A stretch of 40,088 nt of DNA, taken from Streptomyces acidicola. GTDB taxonomy: Bacteria > Actinomycetota > Actinomycetes > Streptomycetales > Streptomycetaceae. The first letter of the stretch is position 1. The number at the start of each line of letters is the position of its first letter. The DNA lies in NCBI RefSeq assembly GCF_009377235.1, contig NZ_VMNX01000070.1, positions 1 through 40,088 of the forward strand, given 5' to 3'. The notes under the pieces were generated by a model. The model made no database searches and had not been told where the DNA came from. It saw only the letters and a program-made list of their open reading frames with translations. Shown here piece after piece: positions 32,533 through 40,088 of the stretch. The position numbers and the translations under genes were made by a program.

Positions 32533-34017
32533 GTGTCCCTCGCCGACCCAGCCGAAGCAACCGGCACAGCCGCGTTCGTCCCCGATCCCCGCCTCACCAA
32601 CGAAGACCTCGCGCCCGCGGGCAAACGCAACTGGAAGGTCTTCGACCTCTTCGCGATGTGGATGTCGGACGTCCACAACCTCGGCAACTACACGTTCGCC
32701 GCGGGCCTGCTGGTCCTCGGTATGAACGTGTGGCAGGTCTTCACGTCCCTGCTCGTCGGCTTCGTACTCATCTACATCGGCATGAACCGGATGGGGCGCA
32801 TAGGCCAGCGCCACGGTGTGCCCTTCCCCGTCATCAGCCGCATCAGCTTCGGCGTCTGGGGCGCCAACATCCCCGCGCTGATCAGGGCCGTCATCGCCAT
32901 CATGTGGTACGGCATCCAGACCTACCTCGCGTCCGTCGCCGTCAACGTGATGCTGCTGGCCGCCTGGCCGGGCCTGGAATCCTGGACGCACAGCTCCTTC
33001 CTGGGGCTGGACGCGCTCGGCTGGGTCTCCTTCATCTCTCTCTGGATCATTCAGGCGCTGATCATCAGCCAGGGCATGGAGTCGGTGCGGAAGTTCCAGG
33101 ACTTCTGCGGTCCGGCGATCTGGATCGTGATGATCGCCCTCGCCGTGTGGATCCTGGCCAAGGCCGGCTGGACCATTTCACTGACCTCGACCCCGCACCC
33201 GGTCTCCGTCGGTGAGCAGTGGCGGCAGTGGTTCGGCGCGATCGGGCTGATCCTCGCCACGTACGGCACCCTGATGCTCAACTTCTGCGACTTCTCGCGC
33301 TTCGCGCCCGACTACCGGACCGTCAAGCGGGGCAACTTCTGGGGCCTGCCCATCAACTCCACGGCCTTCGTGGTCGTGTCGGTCATCGTCACGGCCGGCT
33401 CGCTGGAGGTGTTCGGCGAGGCCATCACCGACCCGGCGGAGCTCGTCGCCAAGGTCGGCAACACCTGGGTGCTCGTCCTGGCCGCCCTGACCTTCGCCAT
33501 CGCCACCATGGGCGTCAACATCGTCGCCAACTTCGTCTCGCCCGCGTACGACCTCGCCAACGTCTGGCCGCAGAAGATCACGTTCAAGGTCGGCGGCATG
33601 ATCAGCACGGTCGCCGCGCTGGTCGTGACCCCGTGGAACCTCTTCTCCAATCCCACCGTCGTCAACTACTTCCTCGGTGGCCTCGGCGCCTTCCTCGGCC
33701 CCCTGTTCGGCGTGATCATGCTTGACTACTTCTGGGTCAAGCGCGGCCGCATCGACGTCGACGAGCTCTTCAACGCCGAGCCCGGCTCCCGCTACTACTA
33801 CCGCAAGGGCGTCAACCCCAAGGCCCTGTGGGCGTTCCTGCCGGCCGCGGTGGTGTCGGCGGTGCTCGCGCTGGTGAAGGACTTCAGCGCCGTCGCCCCG
33901 TACTCCTGGTTCATCGGAACGGCCCTGGCCGCCGGACTGTACGCCCTGCTCTGCCGCCCGGAACGCGCCGCGGCCGAAACATCTGCCGACGCCGAGCCCG
34001 CCACCACGGAGGGCTGA
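32533..34017 (+). CDS. NCS1 family nucleobase/hydantoin:cation symporter
   Basis: Membrane transporter of 494 residues with about 12 helices, of the family that includes cytosine, allantoin, uracil, thiamine and hydantoin (Mhp1) carriers. N-terminal NEDLAPAGKRNWKVFDLFAMWMSDVHNLGNYTFAAGL and GIGQRHGVPFPVI..SFGVWGANIPALIRAVIAIMWYGIQ are the conserved helices 1-3; NFCDFSRFAPDYRTVKRGNFWGLP is the loop 7-8 signature, and GVIMLDYFWVKRGRIDVDELF the end region. Conserved Trp and Asn of helix 3 (MWYGIQTY) fit the substrate pocket. GTG at 32533 with GGAGG upstream. Pairing with the racemase-like gene two bases downstream suggests hydantoin or allantoin uptake. The substrate is inference. Confidence 0.93.
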   Translation: MSLADPAEATGTAAFVPDPRLTNEDLAPAGKRNWKVFDLFAMWMSDVHNLGNYTFAAGLLVLGMNVWQVFTSLLVGFVLIYIGMNRMGRIGQRHGVPFPVISRISFGVWGANIPALIRAVIAIMWYGIQTYLASVAVNVMLLAAWPGLESWTHSSFLGLDALGWVSFISLWIIQALIISQGMESVRKFQDFCGPAIWIVMIALAVWILAKAGWTISLTSTPHPVSVGEQWRQWFGAIGLILATYGTLMLNFCDFSRFAPDYRTVKRGNFWGLPINSTAFVVVSVIVTAGSLEVFGEAITDPAELVAKVGNTWVLVLAALTFAIATMGVNIVANFVSPAYDLANVWPQKITFKVGGMISTVAALVVTPWNLFSNPTVVNYFLGGLGAFLGPLFGVIMLDYFWVKRGRIDVDELFNAEPGSRYYYRKGVNPKALWAFLPAAVVSAVLALVKDFSAVAPYSWFIGTALAAGLYALLCRPERAAAETSADAEPATTEG

Positions 34018-34019
34018 AC

Positions 34020-34772
34020 GTGCGCATCGTCGTCACCAACTGCAACACCACGCAGGAGATGACCGAGGAGATCGTACGAGGTGCCCGGGCCGCCGCAGGC
34101 CCGGGCACCACCGTGACCGGACTGACCCCGGACTGGGGACCCGAGTCCGCGGAAGGCTGGCTGGACAGCTATCTCTCGGCCGCCGCCGTCCTCGACCTGC
34201 TACGGACGTACGAAGAGCCGTACGACGCCGTCGTCATGGCCGGGTTCGGCGAGCATGGACGCGAGGGCGCGCGCGAGCTCGTGGACGTGCCCGTCGTCGA
34301 CATCACCGAGGCCGCCGCCCACTTTGCGTGCCTGCTCGGAAGGCGCTACGGGGTCGTCACCACGCTGGAGCGGTCCTGCGGGCAGATCGAGGACAGCCTG
34401 GAGACGGCCGGGGTGGGGCGGAACTGCGCCGCCGTGGTCGGCACCGGGCTCGGCGTCCTCGACCTGGGGGATGACAGACGCACGGAGGAGGCATTCGTGG
34501 CCGCCGCCGAACGGGCGCGCGAGGCGGGTGCCGAAGTCCTCGTGCTCGGATGCGCGGGGATGACCGGGCTCCAGCGGACGGTCGGGGAGAAGGTAGGCCT
34601 CCCCGTCGTCGACGGGGTGGGCGCGGCCGTGAAGCTCGCCGAGTCGCTGGTGACACTCGGGCTCACCACCAGCCGGGTGGGGAGCTATGCCAAGCCGCTG
34701 CCCAAGCGGCGCACTTGGGGGCGCAACGGGCGGACTGGGCGCACCGGGTGCACTGGGCGCATCGGCGAGTGA
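34020..34772 (+). CDS. Asp/Glu/hydantoin racemase family protein
   Basis: 250-residue protein of the aspartate/glutamate/hydantoin racemase superfamily, two bases after the permease stop and so translationally coupled. N-terminal RIVVTNCNTTQEMTEEIV and PDWGPESAEGWLDSY, LDLLRTYEEPYDAVVMAGFGEHGREGA, and ADVLV-like VLVLGCAGMTGL contain the expected folds. The first catalytic cysteine, normally in a CFGDPG stretch, is replaced by glycine (AGFGEHG), while the second (GCAGM) is kept. So it may not be a two-base racemase. The last 20 residues are a Gly-Arg-Thr-repeat tail (GRTGRTGCTGRIG), unusual for the family. GTG start 34020 with GGAGGG before it. Confidence 0.87.
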   Translation: MRIVVTNCNTTQEMTEEIVRGARAAAGPGTTVTGLTPDWGPESAEGWLDSYLSAAAVLDLLRTYEEPYDAVVMAGFGEHGREGARELVDVPVVDITEAAAHFACLLGRRYGVVTTLERSCGQIEDSLETAGVGRNCAAVVGTGLGVLDLGDDRRTEEAFVAAAERAREAGAEVLVLGCAGMTGLQRTVGEKVGLPVVDGVGAAVKLAESLVTLGLTTSRVGSYAKPLPKRRTWGRNGRTGRTGCTGRIGE

Positions 34773-34817
34773 GGGACCGCCGGCGAGTTCAGAGGCCGGC
34801 TCCTGGGGAGGACCCGG

Positions 34818-35231
34818 TCACTCCCCGGCGTGCTCGGGCACGACCGCGGTCGCCGTGATCTCCACGAGCTGGCCCGTATAGCCGAGACAGGCCACGCCGA
34901 GCAGGGTCGAGGAGTGCGGACCGGTGCGGAGACCGGACGCCTCGACGATGTCCCAGACCGCGGAGAGGACCGCGGTCTCGCTGCTCACGACGTACACGTC
35001 CGTCGACACGACGTGCGCGAAGTCGCTGCCGACCGCGCGCAGTTGTTCGCCGAGGTTCGCGAGCACCTGCTCGGCCTGCCGCACGGGATCGCCCGCGCCT
35101 ACGAGGTTCCCGTCGGCATCTAGCGGGACGGAACCGGCCAGGAACGCCAGCTTCGTCCCCGCCTCGACGACGGACGCGTGGGAGTAGACGGGCGGAGGGA
35201 AGAGGCTGGGGACGGTGACGCGCTGAATCAT
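34818..35231 (-). CDS. RidA family protein (enamine/imine deaminase)
   Basis: 137 residues, YjgF/YER057c/UK114 fold, a trimer that hydrolyses reactive enamine/imine intermediates such as 2-aminoacrylate. Visible: FPPPVYSHASVVEAGTKLAFLAGSVPLDADGNLV, DPVRQAEQVLANLGEQLRAVG, DFAHVVSTDVYVV, and the C-terminal segment GVACLGYTGQLVEITATAVV. The Arg/Glu pattern of classical deaminating members (R105, E120) is only partly present (a Ser/Thr-rich STLLGV in place of the Arg region), so the substrate is uncertain. ATG 35231 with GGGAG at six bases. RidA-like genes (RutC) travel with nucleobase catabolism, which fits the operon next door; here it is convergent with it. Confidence 0.85.
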   Translation of the reverse strand: MIQRVTVPSLFPPPVYSHASVVEAGTKLAFLAGSVPLDADGNLVGAGDPVRQAEQVLANLGEQLRAVGSDFAHVVSTDVYVVSSETAVLSAVWDIVEASGLRTGPHSSTLLGVACLGYTGQLVEITATAVVPEHAGE

Positions 35232-35381
35232 GGAAGCTCCCAGGGACGAAAGGTCAATTTTTCGATCATGCGAGCCCCGTGACATCACCGCATCCGATTT
35301 TCGTTCGGCTGCCCGGCTGCCTGTCTGTCCGGCATGACCCGCCGCCCGCTTCCCACCTCCTGCCTTCTACTTCCTGCCTCG

Positions 35382-36512
35382 TCACCCCTCAGTGAACTGC
35401 GCCGTCCCCAGCGTCGCGAACCACTCGCGTATCTGCTTCTCGTCGTCCGTCGCGGCGAGCGAGAGGAGCAGCAGGAGCCGGGCCTTCTGCGGGGTCAGAT
35501 CCTCGGCGCCGATGACGCCCGTGGTGCTCGTCGAGCCGTACACCGCGCCGGAGCCGGTGCGGGTCGTCGAGGTGAAGGTGACTCCCTTCTTGACAGCCTC
35601 CGTGCGTGCCGTCGACATCGCGGGCGAGATGCCACCGGCACCGGTGCCCGCCGTGACGATCCCGTCCGCTCCGGAGTCCGCGAAGGCCTTGACCGCCTCG
35701 CCGCCTGCGTCCTGGTACGAGTACGCGATCTCGACCTTGGGCAGCGCCTTGCCGTCCTTGGTGATCCGGTCCAGGTCGAAGGGCGTGCGCCAACTCGACC
35801 TGCCGCACGACTCGACACGGGCCGGCGCCCGGTTGAGGCGGATGTTGTCCTGGTCGATGACACCGAGCCGGCCGGACGAGCCGCTGGTGAACGTGTCCAT
35901 GCGGAGCGCGTCGGTCTTGCGGACCTCACGCGCGGCCTGGACCTCGTCGTTCAGCATCACGACGGTCCCGTAGCACTTGGTCTTGCGGCTCGCGGCCAGC
36001 TTGATCGCGTTGTAGAGGTTGGCGGGCGCATCGGTGCCGATGACGGTCCACGGGCGCATGGACCCGGTCAGGACGACGGGCTTGTCGCTGCGCACGGTGA
36101 GGTCGAGCCAGTACGCGAACTCCTCCATGGTGTCCGTGCCCGTCGTCACCACCACCGCGTCGCTCTTCTTCAGTGCGGCGTCCACCGAGGCGGTGAGCTT
36201 GCGGTAGTCGGCTATCGAGTACCCGCCCGATCCCTTGTTCCCGAACTGTTCCGTGGTGACCTTCGCCAGCCCGTCCACCTCGGGCCGCAACTCGTCCACC
36301 ATCTTCGAGATGGCGAGCTTCCCCGACTGGTAGTTCTGGAACGACACACGGTCCGTACTGACCCCGGAGATGGTGCCCCCCGTCCCGATCACGGCGACCT
36401 CGGGCAGCTCCTCCTTCCCGTTCCCGGGCTGTGCACTCGCGCTCGACAACGCCGTAACGGCGGCCACGGCGAACGTACTGAACAGAGCGGCGGTGCGATG
36501 GACAATTCTCAC
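35382..36512 (-). CDS. Type II L-asparaginase, secreted
   Basis: Secreted amidohydrolase converting asparagine (and often glutamine) to aspartate and ammonia; 376 residues including a Sec signal peptide to about residue 28 (VHRTAALFSTFAVAAVTALSSASA). First catalytic block VIGTGGTISG (42-50) and second block VVTTGTDTMEEFAYW (about 121-135, with Thr and the Lys of SDKPVVLTGSMRP following) are intact. The C-terminal part contains GIVTAGTGAGGISPAM. GTG start at 36512 with AGGGA about eight bases upstream. Upstream sits the 14-bp repeat array (36582-36651). A lone gene in its operon. Fits asparagine scavenging; antileukaemic use known for homologues is not implied. Confidence 0.95.
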   Translation of the reverse strand: MRIVHRTAALFSTFAVAAVTALSSASAQPGNGKEELPEVAVIGTGGTISGVSTDRVSFQNYQSGKLAISKMVDELRPEVDGLAKVTTEQFGNKGSGGYSIADYRKLTASVDAALKKSDAVVVTTGTDTMEEFAYWLDLTVRSDKPVVLTGSMRPWTVIGTDAPANLYNAIKLAASRKTKCYGTVVMLNDEVQAAREVRKTDALRMDTFTSGSSGRLGVIDQDNIRLNRAPARVESCGRSSWRTPFDLDRITKDGKALPKVEIAYSYQDAGGEAVKAFADSGADGIVTAGTGAGGISPAMSTARTEAVKKGVTFTSTTRTGSGAVYGSTSTTGVIGAEDLTPQKARLLLLLSLAATDDEKQIREWFATLGTAQFTEG

Positions 36513-36581
36513 GTTCGGTATCCCTCATGCGTCGACATGTTGCGAATGGGCCGGCGGCTGACGGTGGTGACCGATGGACGT

Positions 36582-36665
36582 CATCCGTCACCGGGCATCC
36601 GTCACCGGGCATCTGTCAGCGGGCGTCCCTTATGGGGCGTCCCTCATCAGGCATCCGGTCCGCCG
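36582..36665. repeat. Six 14-bp tandem units
   Basis: Units begin every 14 bases at 36582, 36596, 36610, 36624, 36638 and 36652: CATCCGTCACCGGG, the same again, CATCTGTCAGCGGG, CGTCCCTTATGGGG, CGTCCCTCATCAGG and CATCCGGTCCGCCG. The left two are identical, the right ones drift. The array spans the leader of the asparaginase gene and runs into the end of the GNAT gene, whose stop (36647) is inside unit five. Too short and not interspaced for CRISPR. Confidence 0.8.
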
Positions 36666-37665
36666 CCGTCCGTCCGCTGACCGTAGGAAGTGGGTTTTTC
36701 CTGCGCATTGCATGCACGTGTCAGTAACTGTTCGGGCTGTTGGGGCTGATGAGAGGGGGAGACGTCGGCGTAGGGGCTCTCCACTCGCCAGCCGTCCTTG
36801 CGAGCGACCTGCTCGAACACGCCGATCTTGTACGCGAGCCCTTCCGGCTCACCAATGTCACACCACTGATGGGCCCTGGCTCGCTCCTCCTCCCCTCGCA
36901 CCAACGGCCGCCCCCGCGCCGCGAGATGCAAGGCCAATGTCGATCGCGCATACAGGCGTACGGCGTTGCGGTCGTCCGCCATACGCCGGTACTGCTCGGT
37001 CTCTCGCAGTTGCAGTCGCAGCCGTCCGTCACAGCTGGCGGCCACCAGGAGCGGGACCATGCCCCGAGGGCCGTCGACGAGGAACGTCAGTTCCCCCTCG
37101 TCTTCCCGCATTTCGTACCGCGGCAGATACGACAACCGTGCGAGCCCCAGCGCCTGCTTCCACGAGGTGACCCAGAGACCGCGGGCGAGGTAGTAACGGA
37201 CAGACGCCTGCCAGGTCCAGTACGTGTCCAGGCGAAACCCGCGCAACTCCTCTGCGCGGCGGCCGCGTACACCGCGTCCAGAGCCGCCGAGGCGAGCCCC
37301 CGTCGCCGGGCGACGGGATGGACGTAGAGCGAGGAGACGCGCAACGCGCCCACGCCCGTAGGCCAGGTGTCGACGGCGATGGTCCCGACCGCTTCACCGT
37401 CGTGGCCGGGCGTTCGGATCCAGTACCTCCTGCGGTACTCGTCGTCGCGCGTGTACTCGCGCCCGGCCGCACCCAGTCGGAGACGCAACCGCTTCTCTGT
37501 CGACACTGTCAGCGAGCCCGGGTCGACCCACTCACCGAGGGCGCCCTCGGCGAGTGAGGCGAGATCCCAGAGCCCGAACCGGCGGCCTTCACCGAAGGTG
37601 ACAGGGCAGAGCAGAGGGGAGCCCGTCAGACGTTCGTGCACGCGCAGGGCTTGATCATCCTTCAT
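36647..37665 (-). pseudogene. GNAT N-acetyltransferase, frameshifted
   Basis: One gene read over two frames. The N-terminal half (from ATG 37665) reads MKDDQALRVHERLTGSPLLCPVTFGEGR, then the GNAT core with GTIAVDTWPTGVGALRVSSLYVHPVARRRGLASAALDAVY, including the acetyl-CoA binding RRRGLA. It then leaves frame in the GC-rich stretch around 37253-37267, and the rest (RAEELRGFRLDTYWTWQASVRYYLARGLWV, YLPRYEMRED, GPRGMVPLLVAASCDGR) follows in another frame to 36647. The span is 1019 bases (339 codons plus two), so one base is missing or two are extra. Upstream ATG/GTG to 37713 give only a few more residues. Dead gene or assembly error. Substrate unknown. Confidence 0.72.
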
Positions 37666-37731
37666 GAGCCCGGAGCGTAGGGACGTCCTCGCCCCAACCG
37701 CCCGGTTCCGCAAAGGGGTTCACCGCGACCT

Positions 37732-38499
37732 TCACCAGGGCGGTGGACCAAGCAGTTGGTCGCTCGTTCGCTTCTCGCATTCCTGTGCGAGGCCGGGATG
37801 TGCCTCCGCGATGGCCGCGTAGATCCGTTGATTCAGCAACGCCATCGCCTCCGCCCGCCAGAGTGCTGCCGGAGCGCCTCCCGGAATTCCGTCCAGGAGT
37901 CGGCCGTACTGCTTGAACAGCCTCTGTCGCAGGTAGTCGACCTTCCAGGCGTCGAGGGACGTGTGGTCCGCGGGACCGGGACCGGGTCCGGGACCGGAGC
38001 TGGAACTGGAGCTGGGGTCGAGGCTGGGGGCGGGGGTCGGGTGTTCACCTGGCGCGGAAGAGGGTGGGCCGACCGTTGGGGCGGTCTCGTGCCCGCCAAC
38101 GGCCCCCGCGCCCTCGGCCGGCCCCGCCTTCGTCTCGCTCCGCGCCCGCTGTTCGACGGCGCGCAGCTCCAGCTTGTCCGGGTTCGGCCGAGGCACGTCG
38201 AGGGGCTCGGCCCTGATCCGCTCCAGCACGTCCTCCTGCCGCTGCCGCAACGCGGCCCGTACCGCTTCCGACCGCCGCGCGGCGGCCTCCGCCACCACCC
38301 GGAACTCCGCACTCCGCTCGGCGGCCTCGACCCGCTCGATCCGATACAGCCGCCTGGGCGGCGCCGCCCTGAACCGCGGATTGAGAGCGAGCCGATCCGG
38401 CGGCCCCAACAGCCGGTGAATCATCCCTCCGGTCCACCCGCGCGCCCGCAGCCCGGTCAGCGACACATAACGCCACCCGTCCTCGTCGTAACCACCCAT
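37732..38499 (-). CDS. Hypothetical protein with winged-helix-like N-terminus
   Basis: 255 residues, ATG 38499 with GGGGAGG five bases upstream. The first 60 residues (GWRYVSLTGLRARGWTGGMIHRLLGPPDRLALNPRFRAAPPRRLYRIERV) look like an excisionase/MerR-type winged helix, in which the RGWT..LIxRLLGPPD turn would be the recognition helix. Helical region with many Arg/Glu (VLERIRAEPLDVPRPNP) follows, then a low-complexity linker of Ser and Gly-Pro repeats encoded by a hexanucleotide repeat (37972-37996), and a C-terminal helical block (LDAWKVDYLRQRLFKQYGRLL ... HPGLAQECEKR). I do not know the family. Divergent from the 38694 gene; a DNA-binding role is inferred. Confidence 0.65.
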   Translation of the reverse strand: MGGYDEDGWRYVSLTGLRARGWTGGMIHRLLGPPDRLALNPRFRAAPPRRLYRIERVEAAERSAEFRVVAEAAARRSEAVRAALRQRQEDVLERIRAEPLDVPRPNPDKLELRAVEQRARSETKAGPAEGAGAVGGHETAPTVGPPSSAPGEHPTPAPSLDPSSSSSSGPGPGPGPADHTSLDAWKVDYLRQRLFKQYGRLLDGIPGGAPAALWRAEAMALLNQRIYAAIAEAHPGLAQECEKRTSDQLLGPPPW

Positions 38500-38693
38500 G
38501 GCTACCTCCCCCGTAACACAGCAGCACTCAACACCTCGACCGTCACGCTCTGTGACGACATCTCCCATTGAAGCGCGCACCACTGACAACCGGCCGGGTG
38601 GCGGAGTCATGCTGGCTGAGCGTGACTTATTGGCTCGCGTAACGAGGGCCGCAAGTTACCGTTGGCATTCGGACGTGCGACGAAGGGGGCCGG

Positions 38694-39122
38694 ATGGAAG
38701 CCGAGTTGACGAGTCTGGCGGTGGCGGGCGCGACGGCGCTGGTGACCCAGATGGTGACCGACGGGTGGGAACAGGCACGTGACCGCGTCGTCGCCTTCTT
38801 CACGCGAGGCAGGGACGACGCAGGTGAAGCCGTCCAGGCAGAACTGGAGGAGTCCCGAGCGGATCTCGTCGCCGCGCGGGACTCCGACGACGAGGAGACG
38901 GCGGCCGACGTGCGCGACGAGTGGCGTCTCCGCCTCCGCCGCATCCTGCGTACTGACCCGTCGGCCGCCGCGGAACTTCAGGCTCTGCTGGACGAGCTGA
39001 GGCCCCCGGAGGACCAGCCCAAGGGCGTCGTCCACAACACCATCAGTGGCGGCGTGCAACACGGCACCGTCATTCAGGCGCACACGATCCGTGACCTGAC
39101 CATCGGTGAGCCCCGGCAATGA
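38694..39122 (+). CDS. Small protein with C-terminal amyloid-signalling-like motif
   Basis: 142 residues, AAGGGGG five bases before ATG 38694. A hydrophobic-amphipathic N-terminal helix (LTSLAVAGATALVTQMVTDGW) is followed by a long acidic helical stretch (AELEESRADLVAARDSDDEET...), then RILRTDPSAAAELQALLDEL. At 113-128 the sequence VHNTISGGVQHGTVIQ ends the protein, followed by AHTIRDLTIG. This N-x-x-x-G-x-x-x-x-G-x-V-I-Q pattern resembles the bacterial amyloid signalling sequences and RHIM/PP motifs used to pass a signal from NLR-like sensors to effectors. Translation is coupled to the nucleotidyltransferase by an ATGA overlap at 39119-39122. Function of the N-terminal part unknown. Confidence 0.8.
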   Translation: MEAELTSLAVAGATALVTQMVTDGWEQARDRVVAFFTRGRDDAGEAVQAELEESRADLVAARDSDDEETAADVRDEWRLRLRRILRTDPSAAAELQALLDELRPPEDQPKGVVHNTISGGVQHGTVIQAHTIRDLTIGEPRQ

Positions 39123-39928
39123 GCGGGGACACGGGTGACGAGCCCGTGCGCGCAGGCCCCGCGGGCACCGCGGACGACGACACCTTCCTCATCCACGTCA
39201 CCGACCGCCTCGCCGCTCTCCCCACCGTCCGCGCCGTCGCCCTGGGCGGCTCCCGGGCCCAGGGGACTCACACTCCGGAGAGCGACTGGGACCTGGCGAT
39301 CTACTACCGGGGCCCCTTCGACCCGGCCGACCTCCGTGCCGTCGGCTGGGAAGGCGAGGTTTCCGAGATCGGTGGCTGGGGCGGAGGGATCTTCAACGGC
39401 GGAGCATGGCTCACCATCGACGGGCGGCGCGTCGACGTCCACTACCGCGACCTCGACGTCGTCGAACACGAACTCTCCGAGGCCGAGGACGGCCGCTTCC
39501 ATGTGGAGCCCCTCCTCTTCCACCTCGCCGGCATCCCGAGCTACCTGCTCGTCGCCGAGCTCGCCGTCAACCGCATACTGCACGGCGAGCTGCCCCGCCC
39601 GGCCACGTACCCGGAGGGGCTCCGTACCTCCGCCGCCGACCGCTGGTACGGCACGGCCCAGGCCACCCTCGCGTACGCGAAGGCCAACCACGCACCCAAA
39701 GGCCGCCTCACAGAAGTCGCCGGTGCCGTCGCCACCGCCGCCGTACAGGCTGGGCACGCGCTCCTCGCGGCACGCGGGGAGTGGGTGACGAACGAGAAGC
39801 GGTTGCTGGAGCGGGCGGGATTGCGGGCGGTCGACGGCATCCTGGAAACGTTGCGAGCAGCGGAACCGGATGCATTGGTTCGGGCCGTGACCGAGGCGGA
39901 GAGTCTCTTCAGGGACCTTCGGAGCTGA
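39119..39928 (+). CDS. Nucleotidyltransferase-fold protein
   Basis: 269 residues, starting at ATG 39119 inside the stop of the previous gene. The polymerase-beta-like nucleotidyltransferase motif VALGGSRAQGTHTPESDWDLAIYY supplies GS and the DxD metal pair, and VDVHYRDLDVVEHEL supplies the third acidic residue. The family acts on small molecules (aminoglycosides), on proteins or on tRNA as antitoxin-toxin parts; the target here is not predictable. The C-terminal half is helical (LTEVAGAVATAAVQAGHALLAARGEWVTNEKRLLERAGL) as in kanamycin nucleotidyltransferase-like proteins. Coupling to the amyloid-motif gene suggests joint action (inference). Confidence 0.85.
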   Translation: MSGDTGDEPVRAGPAGTADDDTFLIHVTDRLAALPTVRAVALGGSRAQGTHTPESDWDLAIYYRGPFDPADLRAVGWEGEVSEIGGWGGGIFNGGAWLTIDGRRVDVHYRDLDVVEHELSEAEDGRFHVEPLLFHLAGIPSYLLVAELAVNRILHGELPRPATYPEGLRTSAADRWYGTAQATLAYAKANHAPKGRLTEVAGAVATAAVQAGHALLAARGEWVTNEKRLLERAGLRAVDGILETLRAAEPDALVRAVTEAESLFRDLRS

Positions 39929-40088
39929 GTCCTTCCCTGACGCGGAACGCCCCGGACCCCTTCGAAGGGCTCCCGCTCGGACGCCTTCACGGTTGTGTTC
40001 AGTGGTCGGGTTGCTGGTTGCGTTCATAAAGAACATGCCGCTTCCGGGCATCGTCACACTGCGGTAACACACATGCCCCGCTCCCTCC
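39929..40088. other. Gap at window end
   Basis: No gene supported. It holds a CCCTTCGAAGGG palindrome (39958-39969) that may terminate the nucleotidyltransferase mRNA; open frames that cover it on the minus strand are antisense to the coding gene. Confidence 0.4.

Noticed and set aside
36582..36665. CRISPR-like array
   Set aside because: Units are 14 bp, contiguous and without spacers.

Overview
The window is a stretch of chromosome from a high-GC actinomycete, almost certainly a Streptomyces. The support is strong G/C third-position bias, frequent GTG and even TTG starts, many 4-bp GTGA/ATGA gene overlaps, tRNA without an encoded CCA, an ANTAR response regulator of the PdtaR type, Streptomyces-type small proteins (SPW_0924-like and DUF6343-like), and a pyk - pdtaR - liv - polA - rpsA - coaE order that I recognise as the Streptomyces core arrangement.

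Left part (1-9,000): the 3' part of pyruvate kinase, then a broken helix-turn-helix/LAGLIDADG-type gene, then an unusual short (class I) tRNA with anticodon CAA and its strong terminator. The ANTAR regulator pdtaR follows and converges on a five-gene branched-chain amino acid ABC operon (livK-livH-livM-livG-livF, minus strand) with GTGA overlaps between successive genes. A perfect 15-bp hairpin separates the binding-protein gene livK from the rest. About 580 bp upstream of livK carry no gene.

Middle (9,000-28,500): a hotdog thioesterase and a YdeP-type molybdopterin oxidoreductase (minus), separated by a 20-bp palindromic operator-like site; polA (plus); a DUF4184 membrane protein; a secreted lytic transglycosylase with a structured leader; an SPW_0924-like micro-protein and a DUF3068 membrane protein; the helicase hrpB; a SAM methyltransferase that lacks a normal start codon; then rpsA, a PAC2 protein, coaE, a TPR protein, a DUF6343 membrane protein and a second methyltransferase.

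Right part (28,500-40,088): an S4 RNA-binding protein divergent from a family-5 uracil-DNA glycosylase; proline iminopeptidase; and a regulated divergent pair of operons. The pair is a GntR regulator plus a 2Fe-2S ferredoxin on one side and an NCS1 permease plus an Asp/Glu/hydantoin racemase-like protein on the other, around a perfect 18-bp palindrome. RidA follows, so this looks like a hydantoin/nucleobase-type uptake and catabolism module without its hydrolases. After it come a secreted asparaginase, a frameshifted GNAT gene with a 14-bp tandem repeat at its end, a winged-helix-like hypothetical, and finally a translationally coupled pair: a small protein ending in an amyloid-signalling-like motif, and a nucleotidyltransferase. 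That last pair, the tRNA/LAGLIDADG locus and the transglycosylase leader are the best places to look for new biology.

No insertion sequence, prophage, CRISPR array or integrase was seen. Two genes (the LAGLIDADG gene and the GNAT gene) carry single-base frameshifts that could be real decay or assembly errors.
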